A DNA stretch of 64,000 nucleotides, taken from positions 3,038,001 to 3,102,000 of the forward strand of contig NZ_LT629781.1 in the NCBI RefSeq assembly GCF_900105685.1. The letters are read 5' to 3'. This document shows, piece after piece, positions 61,520 to 64,000 of this stretch (the first letter of the stretch is position 1; each line of letters opens with the position of its first letter). The notes below the pieces were generated by a model. That model was not told the origin of the DNA. It ran no database searches and saw only the letters and a program-made list of their open reading frames with translations. The stretch is from Verrucomicrobium sp. GAS474 (GTDB taxonomy: Bacteria; Verrucomicrobiota; Verrucomicrobiia; Methylacidiphilales; GAS474). Both the position numbers and the translations under genes were made by a program.

Positions 61520-62688
61520 GCGAGGACCTTCTCGTCGGCGATCGAGAACCGGGGCCAGGCCGCCCCCTCGCCCGCCGCCAGGAGGCGCTCCGCGTAGACG
61601 AGGCTCTCCTCGACCACCATGTGCATGTCGAGATAGCGGTAGGTGCCGAGCCGTCCGATGAAGCTCACCTTCGTCTCCCGCCCGGCCTCCTCGACGTAAT
61701 GGCGCAGGGTCGCCATGTCCCGATCGGAGCGGATCGGGTAATAGGGATCGTCGGCCGGCCCCGTCGCCTTGCTGAACTCGGTCGAGACGAGCGTCTTTTC
61801 GTGGCTCTCCCACGGGGTGTAGTGCTTGTATTCGATCTTCCGGGTGTACGGGACATCCTCGGCCGTGTAGTTGAGGCAGACCGTCCCCTGGGCGTCGCCG
61901 TCGAGGCGCTCCTGGCTCCAGTAGACCGTCCGGTAGGAAAGCCGCCCGTGCCGGAAGCCGTAGCAGGCGTCGATCGGCCCCGACCAGAAGAGGTGGTCGA
62001 ACTCGCTCCCGTTCACGACCGGGTCGCGCTCCAGCCCCTCGCCGAGGCGGACCTCGATGGCGGGATGGTCGACGATCTTCTCGATCATCGGCGTGTAGCC
62101 GTGGAGCGGGATCCCCTGGTAGATCGACTGGTAGTAATCGTCCCGGTAATTGAAGCGGAGGGGGAGCCGCTTGATGATCGAGCCGGGAAGCTCGGTCGGC
62201 TCGCAGCCCCACTGCTTTTTCGTGTAGCCGTGGAAGAAGTTCCGGTAGAGGGCCTCGCCGACGAGGCTCAGCGCGACCTCCTCGAAAGTCCGCTCGTTCC
62301 CCGTGCGGAACGGCGCGCCGAGCTCGCGGACGAAGGCCTCGGCCTCCTTCGGGGTCATGTTCTTCCCGAAGAACTGGTTGAGCGTCATCAGGTTCACCGG
62401 CAGGGAGAAGATCCCCTTCGGCGTCACCGCCCGGACGCGGTTGACGAAGGCGCCGAACTCGGTGAAGCGGTTCACGTAGTCCCAGACGGCCTTGTTGCTC
62501 GTGTGGAAGATGTGGGGGCCGTAGGTGTGGAGCATCACCCCGGTCGCCTCGTCGCGCGCCGTGTGGCAGTTGCCGCCGAGGTGGGGCCGCTTGTCGAAGA
62601 GGACGCAGCGGAACCGCCCCGTGTCGGCCAGCTGCCGGGCCAGGACGGCGCTGCTCAATCCCGCACCGGCGAAGGCGATCGTTTTCAT
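61516..62688 (-). CDS. glf: UDP-galactopyranose mutase
   Basis: The 390-residue flavoprotein begins TIAFAGAGLSSAVLARQLA (FAD site), followed by FDKRPHLGGNCHT, TYGPHIFHTSNKAVWDYV and GYTKKQWGCEPTELP. The C-terminal FAD contact is FIGRLGTYRYLDMHMVVEE. It converts UDP-galactopyranose to UDP-galactofuranose, so galactofuranose is probably part of the surface glycan. It is coupled to the GT4 gene. Confidence 0.95.
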   Translation of the reverse strand: MKTIAFAGAGLSSAVLARQLADTGRFRCVLFDKRPHLGGNCHTARDEATGVMLHTYGPHIFHTSNKAVWDYVNRFTEFGAFVNRVRAVTPKGIFSLPVNLMTLNQFFGKNMTPKEAEAFVRELGAPFRTGNERTFEEVALSLVGEALYRNFFHGYTKKQWGCEPTELPGSIIKRLPLRFNYRDDYYQSIYQGIPLHGYTPMIEKIVDHPAIEVRLGEGLERDPVVNGSEFDHLFWSGPIDACYGFRHGRLSYRTVYWSQERLDGDAQGTVCLNYTAEDVPYTRKIEYKHYTPWESHEKTLVSTEFSKATGPADDPYYPIRSDRDMATLRHYVEEAGRETKVSFIGRLGTYRYLDMHMVVEESLVYAERLLAAGEGAAWPRFSIADEKVLA

Positions 62689-62719
62689 CGATGGAAAAAC
62701 TAGTCGAGATGAACGGGCT

Positions 62720-63712
62720 TTAATCGGCGTAATGGATCAGCCGGGTTCCCTCTTCCTCGAAGCCGAAGGGCACATGCATCAGGCCCGGCAGGCTCGCCTT
62801 CACCGCCTCCTGCTTCTCCGGGGGAACGAAGAGGAGGAGGAAGCCGCCGCCGCCCGCGCCGAGGAGCTTCCCGCCGATGGCCCCCTGTTCCCGGGCCGTG
62901 GCGTAGGCGGTGTCGATCAGGGAGTTGCTGACCCGCGAGGAGAGGCCCCGCTTCAGCATCCAGCCCTCGTGGAGGAGCTCGCCGAAGGCGCGGATGTCGT
63001 GCTTCGCGTCGCAGAGGATCTCTCCCCCTTCCCGCGCCTGTTCCCGCATCCGCGCGAGGGAGGCGCCGTTGACGGCGACCTTCGCCTCCTGCTCGCCCAG
63101 GATCTCGTTCGCCGAGCGGGAGATGCAGGTGAAGAAGAGCATCAGGTGGGAATGGAGGAACGCCTTCCGCTTCGGGCAGACGGGGAGGCGGTCGACCCGG
63201 AAGGTCGTCTCCTTGTTGAAATGGATGTGATTGAGCCCGCCGATGGCGGCGACGACCTGGTCCTGGCTGCCGACCCGCTCCCCGATCACCTTCTGCTCGA
63301 TATGGATCGCCTCGCGGGCGAGGAAGTCATTGCTGACCAGCTCGTGCTTGAAGGCGTGGAGGCCGTGGAGGAGGCCGACGGTGAAGGCCGAGCTCGAGCC
63401 GAGGCCGGTCCGCGCGGGCAGGTCGGCCATGGCGAAGATCTCGACCCCCGACGCGATGCCGAGGTGCTGCAGGCAGCACCGGGCGCTCGGGTGCTCGATC
63501 TCCGCCACTTCCTTCACCAGTTCCGACTTCGAGTACCCGATATGGATGCGGTGCTCGAAGAACGCGGTAAGGCGGTTGACGGTGATGTAGATGTACTGGT
63601 CGATCGCGGTGCTCAGCACCTCGCCGCCCTGGTCGTTCTCCTCGTAATAATTCGGATAATCGGTGCCGCCTCCGAAGAAGCTGATCCGGAGGGGAGTGCG
63701 GGAAATAATCAT
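62720..63712 (-). CDS. GHMP-family sugar kinase (heptose 7-phosphate kinase-like)
   Basis: The 330-residue protein starts IISRTPLRISFFGGGTDYPNY, has ATP-binding motif ARTGLGSSSAFTVGLLH, SQDQVVAAIGG and the C-terminal GKLLGAGGGGFLLLF. These match the HddA / L-fucokinase-like branch that phosphorylates D-glycero-D-manno-heptose 7-phosphate or related sugars at C1. With a GT9 nearby, a heptose pathway is the best guess. It lies upstream of glf on the same strand with a 31-base gap. Confidence 0.9.
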   Translation of the reverse strand: MIISRTPLRISFFGGGTDYPNYYEENDQGGEVLSTAIDQYIYITVNRLTAFFEHRIHIGYSKSELVKEVAEIEHPSARCCLQHLGIASGVEIFAMADLPARTGLGSSSAFTVGLLHGLHAFKHELVSNDFLAREAIHIEQKVIGERVGSQDQVVAAIGGLNHIHFNKETTFRVDRLPVCPKRKAFLHSHLMLFFTCISRSANEILGEQEAKVAVNGASLARMREQAREGGEILCDAKHDIRAFGELLHEGWMLKRGLSSRVSNSLIDTAYATAREQGAIGGKLLGAGGGGFLLLFVPPEKQEAVKASLPGLMHVPFGFEEEGTRLIHYAD

Positions 63713-63760
63713 CGTCGTGCCTTTGCTGGGTGCGGAGTGGTTTGGAAATGAGGGGAAACC

Positions 63761-64000
63761 TTAGGAAGCCGGGGGAAGGACCTTTTCCTTGTTGTCGAGG
63801 AACCAGCCGATCGTCTTCCGCAGGCCCGTCTCGAGGGGGGTCTGGGTCCAGCCGGGATGGATGCCCTTCAGCTTGTCGATATCGAGGCACTTCGACTTCG
63901 CCCCGACGTAGCGGGAGGTGTCGTAGGAGATCTTCGCGGCGTCGTAGCCGACCTCCTCGCAGATGAGCCCCGCGAAGTGGCGGATCGGATACTCGATCCC
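63761..64000 (-). CDS. NAD-dependent epimerase/dehydratase, C-terminal part (truncated by window edge)
   Basis: The minus-strand frame is open from base 64000 and reads GIEYPIRHFAGLICEEVGYD, then DTSRYVGAKSKCLDIDKLK and a tail GLRKTIGWFLDNKEKVLPPAS before a TAA at 63761. The Gly-Leu-Arg-x-Thr-Ile-x-Trp ending is typical of short-chain sugar-nucleotide epimerases and GDP-fucose synthase-like reductases. Its catalytic region is outside the window, so the substrate is unknown. It sits 48 bases upstream of the GHMP kinase on the same strand. Confidence 0.85.
   Translation of the reverse strand, partial: GIEYPIRHFAGLICEEVGYDAAKISYDTSRYVGAKSKCLDIDKLKGIHPGWTQTPLETGLRKTIGWFLDNKEKVLPPAS

Overview
This is a 64 kb stretch of a high-GC, gene-dense Gram-negative chromosome. 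Lipid A/core-type glycosyltransferases, RND pumps and PilB/PilC pilus genes point to an outer membrane. The mix of heparinase II/III, GH2 beta-mannosidase, AraC and LacI regulators, a bacterial GatCAB amidotransferase and a CrtYcd-type lycopene cyclase fits Verrucomicrobia (or the wider PVC group) best. This is inference from gene content only, since the window holds no rRNA. Most genes lack an obvious Shine-Dalgarno sequence, whereas the ribosomal-protein cluster has purine-rich leaders.

Layout. 1-3.5 kb: the end of a membrane histidine kinase, a tRNA-Leu(CAA), a small ribbon-helix-helix-like gene with a palindrome upstream and a terminator downstream, and a two-gene unit of unknown function. 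3.5-9.8 kb: two tandem paralogous RND pumps with no adaptor gene beside them. 9.8-13 kb: a receiver-HPt protein, a NarL-type regulator and a secreted alpha/beta hydrolase. 13-20 kb: a class III aminotransferase, a UvrD-like helicase, a heparinase-family lyase, a small membrane protein and a lycopene-cyclase-like protein. 20-25 kb: AraC regulator divergent from beta-mannosidase, a small antitoxin-like gene and an acyltransferase. 25-29.2 kb: the conserved ffh-rpsP-khpA-trmD-rplS-rnhB-yraN run. 29.2-29.5 kb: a strongly structured non-coding region.

29.5-35.6 kb (minus strand): two PilB-type ATPases, one PilC, a membrane-anchor gene, and an L,D-transpeptidase. The last two appear to be joined by a -1 frameshift on an A-AAA-AAG heptamer. 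This is the most notable observation in the window. 35.9-40.2 kb: a three-gene signalling unit (PAS-PAS kinase with a recently duplicated PAS, single receiver, REC-PAS-kinase-REC hybrid). 40-43.3 kb: gatCAB. 43.4-48.3 kb: aroB, dprA and a topoisomerase III, ended by a strong bidirectional terminator. 48.3-52.2 kb: a LacI regulator and glnD.

52.4-64 kb: pdxJ, then genes for surface glycan synthesis: a DegT-type aminotransferase, a GT9, a GT2, a GT4, UDP-galactopyranose mutase, a GHMP sugar kinase and the end of a sugar-nucleotide epimerase/reductase. A DUF255 thioredoxin-fold protein and a CheV-like protein sit among them. Both ends of the window cut a gene.
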